From Parabacteroides sp. (GTDB lineage Bacteria > Bacteroidota > Bacteroidia > Bacteroidales > Tannerellaceae): a stretch of DNA of 64,000 nt. The notes under the pieces are model-generated. The model did no database searches. It was not told where the DNA came from and saw only the letters and a program-made list of their open reading frames with translations. The DNA lies in contig JAGBDR010000064.1 in NCBI GenBank assembly GCA_017937385.1, forward strand, positions 1 through 64,000, read 5' to 3'. Made by a program: the position numbers and the translations under genes. This document shows, piece by piece, positions 35,101 to 42,958 of this stretch (its first letter is position 1; each line of letters opens with the position of its first letter).

Positions 35101-35225
35101 CACTTGAAAACACAGTATGCAATACGATTCTGCCGCTTTGCGGTAACAATGACCTCGACCCACTGTTCGTGGAATACCGTACGGCCGCAGAGAAGCTCTT
35201 TGCAGATAAATTAACAGACAGATAA
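32151..35225 (+). CDS. Large tubulin/FtsZ-like GTPase homologue (Tubulin_2 type)
   Basis: A 1,024-aa cytoplasmic protein. The N-terminus has the glycine loop IIGLGGTGGQI (6-16), followed by the tubulin signature AGLAGGTGSGS (166-176), which contacts GTP phosphates in tubulin and FtsZ. The HANGYAALAEL segment (218-228) lies where this family has a conserved helix. This fits the bacterial tubulin-like family (Pfam Tubulin_2, from memory) rather than FtsZ itself, which is about 350-450 aa. The remaining 700 residues are helical, with charged coiled stretches around 530-610. The frame stays open 148 codons upstream, but that part overlaps the membrane-protein gene; the ATG at 32151 is chosen. The family's function is unknown; filament formation is possible. 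Confidence 0.85.
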   Translation: MANHLIIGLGGTGGQILCGLRKRIFAETGKKVISGDTNIEYLYVDSSTDDLDNRSNWTYMGEPLHLSPAQKVCIHGMRADVMQNPHAYPGIEAFLTEHDRQLLQNDQVQSIIDTGIGGQRRRFGRMLIANNIGTHDLQRSFTSRLKEQTLQLINRGDGRLDFHVCAGLAGGTGSGSVIDVIAQIRKETAHMGDHFRLFLYLYVPEILVPDKHNSGYYHANGYAALAELNALSLNQYHPTDVTGEKDYQTQKVARLLNDCDAFTKAYLFSNFNEENKVLPKSGKLTDAVADFIYQRTVVPGEVGENGTMARLVNAENNGNAPEKDEAGVNVHSRECVTFGTKRIEYPEEEIIEYVSLEYTAQVAKQLAFNNWVDSRGFDTCSIDEVGLGYRASFTTTDQQVLETLKISDRYVTLQTAIKDIPGVTNNWQEYYSYWENITHFFGTDAMDGKQKTWFDTFNDNCEIEYNTNFRNGGVVHFFEQQQSENNGYAAHIRKHIESLLFGEWLGGNKSLLEVIKYVQLLISVNEERITQFDNRIAETNNYIQTTTLIDIEAINNEWNHQGIFDRARRIFNKYQSAKCELYTAKTEMESYKYAKTLLLKVNEQLGMMLQGMIDFNTSLDAVLKGALLSAQNKCKVKPDTATGEAEVLDKKYDPERIRQITKNFVIDRERQRNCARDVREALVRPLGEDRRTFASLNDSLGSYDEMTRSILNVCENHAKADLTDLGNRDHTLKVLNVNILDKIRQEYPTDEALENYVRGLIQQATCFMQFAPAEMGRVIAGQPALGMNRMVQLCLPANSENPKFREKFIQVFANQYPGFNPETDVALHNKSHQMVIVSASFSMPLRYINNLRFMEQKYRELTHGPQAELNKVLLHTESFTNPLPELFEANNTDKRARLLPYSAILHSLGILEDKTDPETGATFKAFSIGSGFSRRWVRVGKQMEETTRLLVQDAVLARSITDFIDNLLATEYRLNSKKAELRTALENTVCNTILPLCGNNDLDPLFVEYRTAAEKLFADKLTDR

Positions 35226-35248
35226 TAATCAGATAAAAAAGAAATAAT

Positions 35249-35833
35249 ATGCCTAAGAAAACAGGAGTTTGTATCAATATCGGGGGAAATTGCCCGAAAG
35301 CAAAAAGCAGAGAAATACAGACAGCCGATGTCTCAAATTTCAAGTGTGCACATTGCGGTGGTGAACTGAGAGAAAAAAACGGTGGAGGTGGCGGCATAAA
35401 TAAAAAGTTAATTGCAGCGATTGCTTCTGGCGTATTACTCATTGGAGGTATCGGTGGAGGACTTTACAAATATTCCCACAAAACCATCACCGATACAGAA
35501 GTTGAAATGGGAACGAAAGTAGAAGCAGAAGAAACCGTTGCGCCTACCGAGAAAGGAACTTCCGAAAAGACGAACCTTCCTCCTGCCCCATCCAACGGTA
35601 CCGACCTCGGTTACGCCGTTTGGACCGGGAAGGTGGATGCCAACGGTTTGCCCGATGATTCCAACGGACGTATGTACTTCAAAGAACGCCACCGCATCAG
35701 CCCGAACGACGACTTGGAACGGTATGCTGAAGCCGGGGAATCGATTGTCGGTGAATATGTCAACGGCAAACTGATACAAGGGAAATGGTATAAAAAAGAT
35801 AATAATATAGAAAGTATCATTTTAGGTAACTAA
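35249..35833 (+). CDS. Zinc-ribbon membrane protein of the tubulin unit
   Basis: A 194-aa protein. The N-terminal 40 residues form a zinc ribbon with Cys8, Cys15, Cys33 and Cys36 (GVCINIGGNCPKA and FKCAHCGGEL), a type also seen at the N-terminus of other Bacteroidota signalling proteins. A Gly-rich linker leads to one membrane helix (about 53-73), followed by an exported charged linker and a C-terminal domain with a MORN-like strand (GRMYFKERHRISP). With the zinc ribbon in the cytoplasm and the tail outside, it could link the tubulin homologue to the envelope proteins. It starts 23 nt after the tubulin-like gene and ends 5 nt before the next. Confidence 0.75.
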   Translation: MPKKTGVCINIGGNCPKAKSREIQTADVSNFKCAHCGGELREKNGGGGGINKKLIAAIASGVLLIGGIGGGLYKYSHKTITDTEVEMGTKVEAEETVAPTEKGTSEKTNLPPAPSNGTDLGYAVWTGKVDANGLPDDSNGRMYFKERHRISPNDDLERYAEAGESIVGEYVNGKLIQGKWYKKDNNIESIILGN

Positions 35834-35838
35834 AAAGT

Positions 35839-36837
35839 ATGAAACCCTTACCTATATATTATATTCTATTACTTGTAGCAATGGCTAACCATGCCATTGC
35901 TACAAATCCCGTATCAAGCATCAACGCGACTTTTCTCACTCGCCATGACTCGATATTGACCGGACAGCCGAATCAACATACGATCTTCCGTTTCTTCTGC
36001 CGGTACACGGAAGAATTACAAAAGTTATCTTCTAAAACACAAAAACAAAAAATACAATCAGACGACATCATCATCCACGCAGGTGATTTAACCAGTCTCT
36101 CGTTCATCAACGACAGTACAGCCCTGCAAATAGAGACCAGAAACAAAAGACATTACATCCGGTTGAATAACCAGGGAATCCTTTTTTTCGAAATGTCAAC
36201 CCCGCAATCGTATGAATTGCTGGCCGGAAAAGACAAAAAAGAACTGGAGAACGGCTTCATCAAAGAAATTACCGATTTCAACGAACCGCCCGTTTCTCAA
36301 TCGGACCTGTCCGACTTGAACATCACCGACTCGCTTTCAGTGTATACTGAAAACGGACAGATATTCCACATTCCAGAAATAGCATTCAAGCGTTATTACC
36401 GGAAAAACGGACATGGTTACCAACTGCTGGTCGACCCTGCATTTCCGGAAGAAAGTGTCTATAACCTTTTCCTTTCCGAGCAGACGCCCGGCCAATACAC
36501 CCTGCAATTGAAACTCCGCAAATACGGTTTCAAAAAGGAAAATTTTGAAGTATCCCTGAAGAAATGGATTCAATTTTGCGAATATACCGGTTGCGAATGT
36601 TATGCAGGAATAGAGAAGATAGAGAATGGGAAAATACACGCGGCCATTTTCGCCGTAAACACGACCCTGCAATATAACCACGTCATGTATGTCGCGATGC
36701 CACAAGAACTGTTGGCCCGGCAGGAAGGAAACATCACGGGGGAAGTGCACGTCTATATACCCACCGACAACATCAAAGAGTTAATCGGTGAATACAAGGA
36801 AAAGAATAAAGTATATAAAATAAATATCAAGAAATGA
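35839..36837 (+). CDS. Exported protein of unknown function
   Basis: A 332-aa protein with a cleavable signal (to about residue 21, MANHAIATN). The rest is a mix of beta strands and helices, with a central SVYTENGQIFHIPEIAFKRYY stretch and a C-terminal region rich in Lys. It has no lipobox and no barrel-like C-terminus, so it should be soluble in the periplasm or secreted. I do not recognise a family. Its stop overlaps the next start (ATGATGA), indicating translational coupling. Confidence 0.72.
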   Translation: MKPLPIYYILLLVAMANHAIATNPVSSINATFLTRHDSILTGQPNQHTIFRFFCRYTEELQKLSSKTQKQKIQSDDIIIHAGDLTSLSFINDSTALQIETRNKRHYIRLNNQGILFFEMSTPQSYELLAGKDKKELENGFIKEITDFNEPPVSQSDLSDLNITDSLSVYTENGQIFHIPEIAFKRYYRKNGHGYQLLVDPAFPEESVYNLFLSEQTPGQYTLQLKLRKYGFKKENFEVSLKKWIQFCEYTGCECYAGIEKIENGKIHAAIFAVNTTLQYNHVMYVAMPQELLARQEGNITGEVHVYIPTDNIKELIGEYKEKNKVYKINIKK

Positions 36838-37709
36838 TGAAAAAGATTTTTTGTATTCTGACAGCATGCCTGTTTTGTTCTACATTGATGGCACAGAACA
36901 TCATGGAAAAAACAAAAAAAGAGATGAACCGCATCAAGTTATCCCGGGCATATATCAGTTCCGAAGCAACGATGCCGACCCTGCAAGAAGCAATCGACAT
37001 CGCCAACGAATCCCTGCTTCAATCTATTGACCAATGGGTGAAAGAGGAAAAGAAATACCAAGGTGTAAAACAAGTGGCGATACAAGACATCAATTCCTGC
37101 CTTGAAAAAATGGATATGAACCGGGGTAACAACGTACGTGTGCTGGTCTATATCAAGAAAAAGGACATCATTCCGATTTACGGAAACGGGCAGATATTGT
37201 TGACCGATGACGAGCAAGAGGAAACAGCAATCGCACAGGCGGTCACCCCGAAACCCGTCAGAGAAACAGTGCAACCGGAACAGACAAACCCGGAAACGCC
37301 CCGACCCAAACAGGAACAATCGAAACCGAAGCAAGAACAGTCCCTGCCAGTTCAATCAACATCAATAGAATCAGCCCCGGTACATAAGCCGAAGCAAGCG
37401 CCCGTCAGACAAGAACAAGCGCCTCAGATGTCCAATTTGCAACGTATCCTGGCAGCCCGGACCATGAATGACATCAAAGTCATTTTTCATGAATTGAAAG
37501 AAAATTACGCCATCACATACGGGAAATACAATTCGACAGAATTGGATATTTCCACCTGCTATCTGCTCTTTTACGACCGACAAGGACAAATTACCGGCAT
37601 ATTGGGTCAAGGAGGACAAAAGCGCATGAATCTTCGAACCAACCAACTGGAATCGATGAACCAGTATAACGGAAATGCCGCCTATTGGTTCATACTAACT
37701 AAAGAATAA
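36834..37709 (+). CDS. Exported protein with Pro/Gln-rich linker
   Basis: A 291-aa protein with a signal peptide (to about residue 21). An N-terminal helical domain (about 22-120; TLQEAIDIANESLLQSIDQWV) resembles LPP20-like or curli-assembly-like periplasmic domains only loosely. A Pro/Gln/Lys/Glu-rich linker (about 138-200, repeated KPKQEQ) separates it from a C-terminal domain of about 90 residues ending NAAYWFILTKE. The linker would span the periplasm or peptidoglycan. Function unknown. It overlaps the previous gene by 4 nt and lies 13 nt before the duplicated pair. Confidence 0.7.
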   Translation: MMKKIFCILTACLFCSTLMAQNIMEKTKKEMNRIKLSRAYISSEATMPTLQEAIDIANESLLQSIDQWVKEEKKYQGVKQVAIQDINSCLEKMDMNRGNNVRVLVYIKKKDIIPIYGNGQILLTDDEQEETAIAQAVTPKPVRETVQPEQTNPETPRPKQEQSKPKQEQSLPVQSTSIESAPVHKPKQAPVRQEQAPQMSNLQRILAARTMNDIKVIFHELKENYAITYGKYNSTELDISTCYLLFYDRQGQITGILGQGGQKRMNLRTNQLESMNQYNGNAAYWFILTKE

Positions 37710-37722
37710 AAAACAAAGAAAC

Positions 37723-38736
37723 ATGAGACATTCTATTTTACAAACAGCAACGATTCTTTTCCACCTTATCCTTTTACCCTGTTTTATCAGGGCTGAAGGT
37801 TCAGTACGTTTGACATTGAAGGATACTTCTTCTGCCCCCAAACAGGCGATCGAACAAAACGCAAGTGCCTTGTTAAGCCAGATCAACCAAGCGTTCGACG
37901 CGAAACAGAGCGGACTGGACCTGAAGGAAATCGACATAACCGACAAGGCCAAAGAGTCATTGGCCTCTCTTTGGGCAAACGTCCATTTCAAATGTGACGA
38001 CAGCGACGTGATACAGGACTGCCTGACTACAAGCAGCGGATTCCAAGTACGCCAGATCCCATTACTCATCGAGCCGCAAGGAGCTACCACCGCTGATGAT
38101 TCCTATCAAGAGGCGGTCATCAACTTCGAACCGTCAGGACAGATTTCCAGCTTCTATTTTACCATCGGTACAAATCTTTACTCCAAGGTAATGAGTAGCA
38201 AAAAAGAGGTGACAGATATCCGTCGACGTATGCAAATACTTGACTATGTAGAGCATTTTCGTACAGCCTACAATCAAAAGGACATCAACTTCTTAGAGCA
38301 GGTATTCAGTGACGATGCGTTGATCATCGTCGGTAAAGTCGTCAAAACACAACCGGCAGATATCAACAACTTTGTCGGACAAACAAAAGTAGAATTCATC
38401 AAACGGACCAAACAGGAGTACTTAAACAATCTCAAAAAAACTTTTGTAGCAAATAAATTCATCAATGTCAAATTTGATGAAATTAAAGTAGTGAGACATC
38501 CCAATCCGGCTAAAAAGGATTTTTACGGTGTCACACTGCACCAACTCTATTCATCCAGTACATACAGTGACGACGGTTATCTATTTCTGCTGTGGGACTT
38601 CAAAGAGGAAGATAGCCCCAAAATCCATGTTCGTACTTGGCAACCTAAATATACAGACAACTCCAAGAGCCAAATAGCCACTCCGGAAGATAAAATCTTC
38701 ACGATAAGCGATTTTGAAATTGATATTGATATTTAA
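37723..38736 (+). CDS. Exported protein, first copy of a tandem duplicate, NTF2-like region
   Basis: A 337-aa exported protein (signal to about residue 24). Residues 160-225 (VEHFRTAYNQKDINFLEQVF then DALIIVGKVV) resemble an NTF2-like/SnoaL cone, a fold that often binds small ligands or peptidoglycan; this is a motif-level guess. It is about 90 percent identical in protein to the next gene by eye, with an almost base-identical block near the 5' end. It starts 13 nt after the previous gene, and the second copy follows after 17 nt. Function unknown. Confidence 0.72.
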   Translation: MRHSILQTATILFHLILLPCFIRAEGSVRLTLKDTSSAPKQAIEQNASALLSQINQAFDAKQSGLDLKEIDITDKAKESLASLWANVHFKCDDSDVIQDCLTTSSGFQVRQIPLLIEPQGATTADDSYQEAVINFEPSGQISSFYFTIGTNLYSKVMSSKKEVTDIRRRMQILDYVEHFRTAYNQKDINFLEQVFSDDALIIVGKVVKTQPADINNFVGQTKVEFIKRTKQEYLNNLKKTFVANKFINVKFDEIKVVRHPNPAKKDFYGVTLHQLYSSSTYSDDGYLFLLWDFKEEDSPKIHVRTWQPKYTDNSKSQIATPEDKIFTISDFEIDIDI

Positions 38737-38753
38737 CAAAAAAAGAAACAAAT

Positions 38754-39761
38754 ATGAAACGGACAATTTTACAAGTAACAACATTCTTTGTCGCTCTTCT
38801 TTTTCAACCTTGTTTTATCCAAGCAGAAGATTCGGTTCGTTTGACATTGAAGAATGCTTCTTCGGCTCCGAAACAGACGATCGAACAAAACGCAAGTGCC
38901 TTGTTAAGCCAGATCAACCAAGCGTTCGACGCGAAACAAAGCGGACTGGACCTGAAGGGAATCGATATAACCGACAAGGCCAAAGAGTCATTGGCCTCTC
39001 TTTGGGCAAACGTCCATTTCAAATGTGACGACAGCGACGTGATACAGGACTGCCTGACTACAAGCAGCGGATTCCAAGTACGCCAGATCCCATTACTCAT
39101 CGAACCGCAAGGAGCAACGACTGCCGACGACACCTACCAGGAAGCCGTCATCAGCTTCGAGCCTTCGGGACAGATATCCAGTTTTTACTTTACCATCGGC
39201 ACGAATCTTTACTCCAAGGTGATGAAAAACGGAAATGAAGTTACGGATGTACGCCGACGTATGCAGATCCTTGACTACGTGGAACATTTCCGTACTGCCT
39301 ACAATCAAAAAGACATCAATTTTCTGGAACAGGTGTTCAGTGATGATGCGTTGATCATTGTTGGCAAAGTCGTCAAAACACAGCCCACCGACATCAACAA
39401 TTTTGTCGGACAAACAAAAGTGGAGTTCGTTAAACGAACCAAACAGGAGTACTTAAACAATCTCAAAAAAACTTTTGCAGTAAACAAATTCATCAATGTC
39501 AAATTTGATGAAATCAAAGTAGTGAGACATCCCCATCCGACAAAAAAAGACTTCTATGGTGTTACACTTCACCAACTCTACTCATCCAGTACATATAGCG
39601 ACGACGGCTACTTGTTCTTACTTTGGGACTTCCGTAACGAAGATGCCCCACAAATACACGTCCGCACTTGGCAACCCAAATATACGGACAATACCAAGAT
39701 ACAAATAGCTACCCCGAAAGAAGAGATTTTCCAATTAGGCGATTTTGAAATTGATATTTAA
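38754..39761 (+). CDS. Exported protein, second copy of the tandem duplicate
   Basis: A 335-aa protein, the paralogue of the preceding gene with the same signal, N-terminal domain and NTF2-like region. Differences concentrate in the signal peptide, in residues about 155-162 (KNGNEV versus SSKKEV) and at the C-terminus (EEIFQLGDFEIDI). The stretch 38887-39115 is almost base-identical to 37849-38095, whereas codons after it differ at many third positions, suggesting gene conversion of the 5' half after an older duplication. The two products could form a heterodimer. Confidence 0.72.
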   Translation: MKRTILQVTTFFVALLFQPCFIQAEDSVRLTLKNASSAPKQTIEQNASALLSQINQAFDAKQSGLDLKGIDITDKAKESLASLWANVHFKCDDSDVIQDCLTTSSGFQVRQIPLLIEPQGATTADDTYQEAVISFEPSGQISSFYFTIGTNLYSKVMKNGNEVTDVRRRMQILDYVEHFRTAYNQKDINFLEQVFSDDALIIVGKVVKTQPTDINNFVGQTKVEFVKRTKQEYLNNLKKTFAVNKFINVKFDEIKVVRHPHPTKKDFYGVTLHQLYSSSTYSDDGYLFLLWDFRNEDAPQIHVRTWQPKYTDNTKIQIATPKEEIFQLGDFEIDI

Positions 39762-39779
39762 TAAAAAGATACATCAACC

Positions 39780-41162
39780 ATGTTATTAAAAAGATATCTA
39801 CTTTTCGTGCTATTATGGGTCTATGTTTTTAATGTACCTCTTGTTGCCCAAGAGAAAATCGTCAAAATCACAGACCTGAAAGAGTTGAACACGAATCTTT
39901 CAAATGCAAACGAGGCTATTGTCTTGGTGAAATCCGCCATCGAAGATATCGAGGTTAAAACCAATATGGACAATCCGATTGACAAGCCAAGCACAACATC
40001 CAACGGTGTTTTCACCTATAAACTGGTCATCCGAATCGGAGAAGACGAATTGGACGGAGCAAAGGTAGTCAGCCGACAAATCCAAGTCAGCAGCCAATAT
40101 GGGAACGCCAATCTGAAATGCAAAATAGCTCCCGGCAAACAATACGAATGTTTCTTCAATGTTCCCCCCGAGTTCGCCTACGCCGACGAGAGTGTAAGCG
40201 GAGGGCTATATGCATCTTCCCAAGCGCAGATAGCCTTTATCAGCACCATTCCCACATTGACAATCAACTATAACAAAAGGGAAGTCGTCAAAGAGGGAGT
40301 CATACAAGCCTCACTCCCCACTTATCTGACCGTCAGCAAAGAAGACAATACCTATTTTTTTCGTTTTGCATTGGACAGAACAGAAACGCAAACCGAATCT
40401 TTCAAAAAACCGGTATTCCAAATTATTCACACCGATGAAACGGGAGAAACCAATCAGTTGGAAATCCGCTTAAATGAGGCACAGGAGGTAAAGGCTAAGA
40501 CCAGCCTTAAATACCGTATTTTCTATAAAAACATTGTTGGAGGAAAAGATTCATTTGCCGAACTGATAGAAAAAGCTCGCTCCGAAGAAGAAGAAAAAGA
40601 CTTTCTGTCTGCCGCCGAATACTATAGAAATGCTCGTAAACACACAGATTGTCCCAAAGACCAAGAGACCGAATTGGAAGCATTGATGCAGGAAATGTAC
40701 AAATGGAGAAAAATAGACTTCATGGTCAACAAATTCTTGAGCGATGCCGAAAGGGTCGAAAGTACCAAAGGGTTTACTGACGATAGTGTCTTCATCTACA
40801 ATCGAGGAGTCATACGTTGCCTGAACGATTTGCTGGAGAAATATCCGGACTACCAACCCTATTTGGAAAAGAAGGAAGAATTGGAGAAAAAACTGGAAAA
40901 ACATCCGATGAACTTCAAGACAGAGGTACAAACTAAAATCGTTCACCACCAAGTAATCACCGGAAAGGGATACAAAGGCGGAATCGACATCTTCGCCGCC
41001 TATTCGAAGAAAAAGAACACCAAAGACCAAGATCGCATCGGACGCACCCGAAGCGACGGAACTTTCCGAATCGTATTGGAAAACGAACTGAACTACCTTT
41101 ATTTTTATGGAGATAAGGAAGCTACACCGATCACTCCATATACGAAAGTACTCAATAGGTAA
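39780..41162 (+). CDS. Exported multi-domain protein of the tubulin unit
   Basis: A 460-aa protein with a signal peptide (to about residue 24, VAQEKIVKI). The first half is beta-rich; the opening KITDLKELNTNLSNANEAIV is reminiscent of the first strand of PEGA-like modules in the protein encoded at 42094-42942. Residues about 260-380 are helical, with a TPR-like pair (FLSAAEYYRNARKH). The last 60 residues look like a small beta domain (GGIDIFAAYSKKK, RSDGTFRIVL) of the carboxypeptidase-regulatory type. No family is assigned. It is probably a periplasmic scaffold. Confidence 0.7.
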   Translation: MLLKRYLLFVLLWVYVFNVPLVAQEKIVKITDLKELNTNLSNANEAIVLVKSAIEDIEVKTNMDNPIDKPSTTSNGVFTYKLVIRIGEDELDGAKVVSRQIQVSSQYGNANLKCKIAPGKQYECFFNVPPEFAYADESVSGGLYASSQAQIAFISTIPTLTINYNKREVVKEGVIQASLPTYLTVSKEDNTYFFRFALDRTETQTESFKKPVFQIIHTDETGETNQLEIRLNEAQEVKAKTSLKYRIFYKNIVGGKDSFAELIEKARSEEEEKDFLSAAEYYRNARKHTDCPKDQETELEALMQEMYKWRKIDFMVNKFLSDAERVESTKGFTDDSVFIYNRGVIRCLNDLLEKYPDYQPYLEKKEELEKKLEKHPMNFKTEVQTKIVHHQVITGKGYKGGIDIFAAYSKKKNTKDQDRIGRTRSDGTFRIVLENELNYLYFYGDKEATPITPYTKVLNR

Positions 41163-41189
41163 ATTATTAATTTTTAAATACAAATAAAC

Positions 41190-42077
41190 ATGAAAGCAAA
41201 ATCCATTGACATCAGTTGGACCTTAATCGCAATATTATTCATCTGCTTACCAGATATGGCTTTCGGCTTAAACCAGAAAAAGGGGAAAGAGAAAAAGCCT
41301 AAAAAGGAATTCGTATGGGACTGGGACGGCAAAAAAACCGGAGTCCAAGAGGTAGATGACTATCTGTTAGGATGTGACAGTTTGTGGACCGGCATAGAAA
41401 ACTTTAGAAAAGATGTTGACAGCTACGAATACTACGATCATACTTTCAGTGTAAACGATAAGAAATACACGACTGTATTCATGATCGATACGATCAACAA
41501 GAACTTTTTAAGTCCCGGACTTGTCAACTGGCAATTTACACAATCAACGGGAGCCGTCACCTTGCTGGCATTAACCGCAACTAATTTGGCCCTACAGACA
41601 ACAAATGCAACAATGGCTCTACCGAAATTAGGGTTGAACGCCTTTTCATACGGCAAATATATCAAAGCAGGTCCGATCATCATCGGGAAAGCCAAAAAAG
41701 AATTCGACACCATCCGTTCCAACTATACATTGACCCGTCGCCGTTTCTTGACAGCCCGTAAAGAATCCATTCCGATGGAAGAATATCCAACGGAACTAAA
41801 AGAGAAATTAAAAGAATTGTTCGCCATCCAAGACGACAAGACGTTCGAAAAATACTTCAAAAAACATATCCTCGTCATTGAGTATGTAGAAAAAGCAGAA
41901 CAAGAGGTAGTAGACGAAGTGGTCAAGGTCGAAAAAACGGAAGAAGAAAAAGACCAATCGGCAGACAACATTCACATAATCAATGCCTCCGATTACGGTT
42001 TGGCAGATACTCCGGAGGGAGAAACGGAACCTACCGTGACGGAAGAAGATACGGAAAACTATTTATCATACAATTAA
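41190..42077 (+). CDS. Exported protein of unknown function with acidic tail
   Basis: A 295-aa protein with a signal peptide (to about residue 27), a very basic segment (KKGKEKKPKKE), a central TGAVTLLALTATNLALQTT region that is weakly hydrophobic but too polar for a clear membrane helix, a charged helical region (170-250) and an acidic C-terminus. No family is recognised. It is placed between the multi-domain protein and the barrel, 27 and 16 nt from them. Confidence 0.68.
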   Translation: MKAKSIDISWTLIAILFICLPDMAFGLNQKKGKEKKPKKEFVWDWDGKKTGVQEVDDYLLGCDSLWTGIENFRKDVDSYEYYDHTFSVNDKKYTTVFMIDTINKNFLSPGLVNWQFTQSTGAVTLLALTATNLALQTTNATMALPKLGLNAFSYGKYIKAGPIIIGKAKKEFDTIRSNYTLTRRRFLTARKESIPMEEYPTELKEKLKELFAIQDDKTFEKYFKKHILVIEYVEKAEQEVVDEVVKVEKTEEEKDQSADNIHIINASDYGLADTPEGETEPTVTEEDTENYLSYN

Positions 42078-42093
42078 CATAAACATTTATCAA

Positions 42094-42942
42094 ATGAAGC
42101 ATTGGATCATCATAAGCTTACTATTTTGGGTAAGCCTACCTGCTTTTACGCAGGAAATTCGCGTCAAATCTTACAAACAACTGAACAACGACCTCACCGC
42201 CCGTACCATGGAACGGTTGGACGGAAACGATGAACCTTGTTCAATCATTAAAATCACATCTACCGGGAAAGGTTTTACTTTTGGTGGAGATGTCATAGGT
42301 GAACCGATTATCCGAACAGGAGAAACTATGATTTACGTACCGGAAGGAACCCGACGGATCACTATACGCCACCCGAAATACGGAGTCTTACGTTATGAAA
42401 TTCCTCGCGTCCAAAAACAGGCCGTCTACGAATTAGTATTGAAACTGATCGAAGACAAAAACAACAAAATAAGAACTCTGGTATTACCTACATTAGGATA
42501 TAACCCGGAGCAACTCTCATACGGTCTCATGGTCGGGTTGGTCAAAAGGACTGGTGGCTATGTAAAAGCAAAATACAACTTCAACAATCTATCGACCAGC
42601 GGATGGGAATGCAACGATACAGGAACACTCCTTGACGGGGCTGAAAGCCTCCCTTGGTATTCCGGACATACGGAAACCAGCCGTTTGGCTATTACGGGTG
42701 GATTATTACAACGATTATGGAAGAGCGGTTATATCTACGCCGGTGCCGGATGGGGATTCCGAACTTTGGGATGGGAAACGACTGATGGTATGTGGATAAA
42801 AAACATAGACCATTCTTATAGAGGAGTAGAAGCCGAATTGGGCTTGATTCTACGTTTTGGTGGATTTGCGGTTTCAGCAGGTGCACAAACAAACCAATTC
42901 AAATATGTGGAAGCCAATATGGGCATCGGTATTATGTTCTAA
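42094..42942 (+). CDS. PEGA-like domain plus beta-barrel-like exported protein
   Basis: A 282-aa protein with signal peptide (to about residue 19, PAFTQEIRVK). Residues 20-125 form a PEGA-like module common in Bacteroidota (KSYKQLNNDLTA, IYVPEGTRRITIRHPKYGVLRYEIP). Residues 140-282 are a barrel-like domain ending VEANMGIGIMF. Its SRLAITGGLLQRLWKSGYIYAGAGWGF and GVEAELGLILRFGGFAVSAGA segments match the protein encoded at 23848-24687 in the caspase unit. An outer-membrane anchor for lipoproteins of the same unit is inferred. Confidence 0.78.
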   Translation: MKHWIIISLLFWVSLPAFTQEIRVKSYKQLNNDLTARTMERLDGNDEPCSIIKITSTGKGFTFGGDVIGEPIIRTGETMIYVPEGTRRITIRHPKYGVLRYEIPRVQKQAVYELVLKLIEDKNNKIRTLVLPTLGYNPEQLSYGLMVGLVKRTGGYVKAKYNFNNLSTSGWECNDTGTLLDGAESLPWYSGHTETSRLAITGGLLQRLWKSGYIYAGAGWGFRTLGWETTDGMWIKNIDHSYRGVEAELGLILRFGGFAVSAGAQTNQFKYVEANMGIGIMF

Positions 42943-42958
42943 TTTCAACAAAAGAAAA

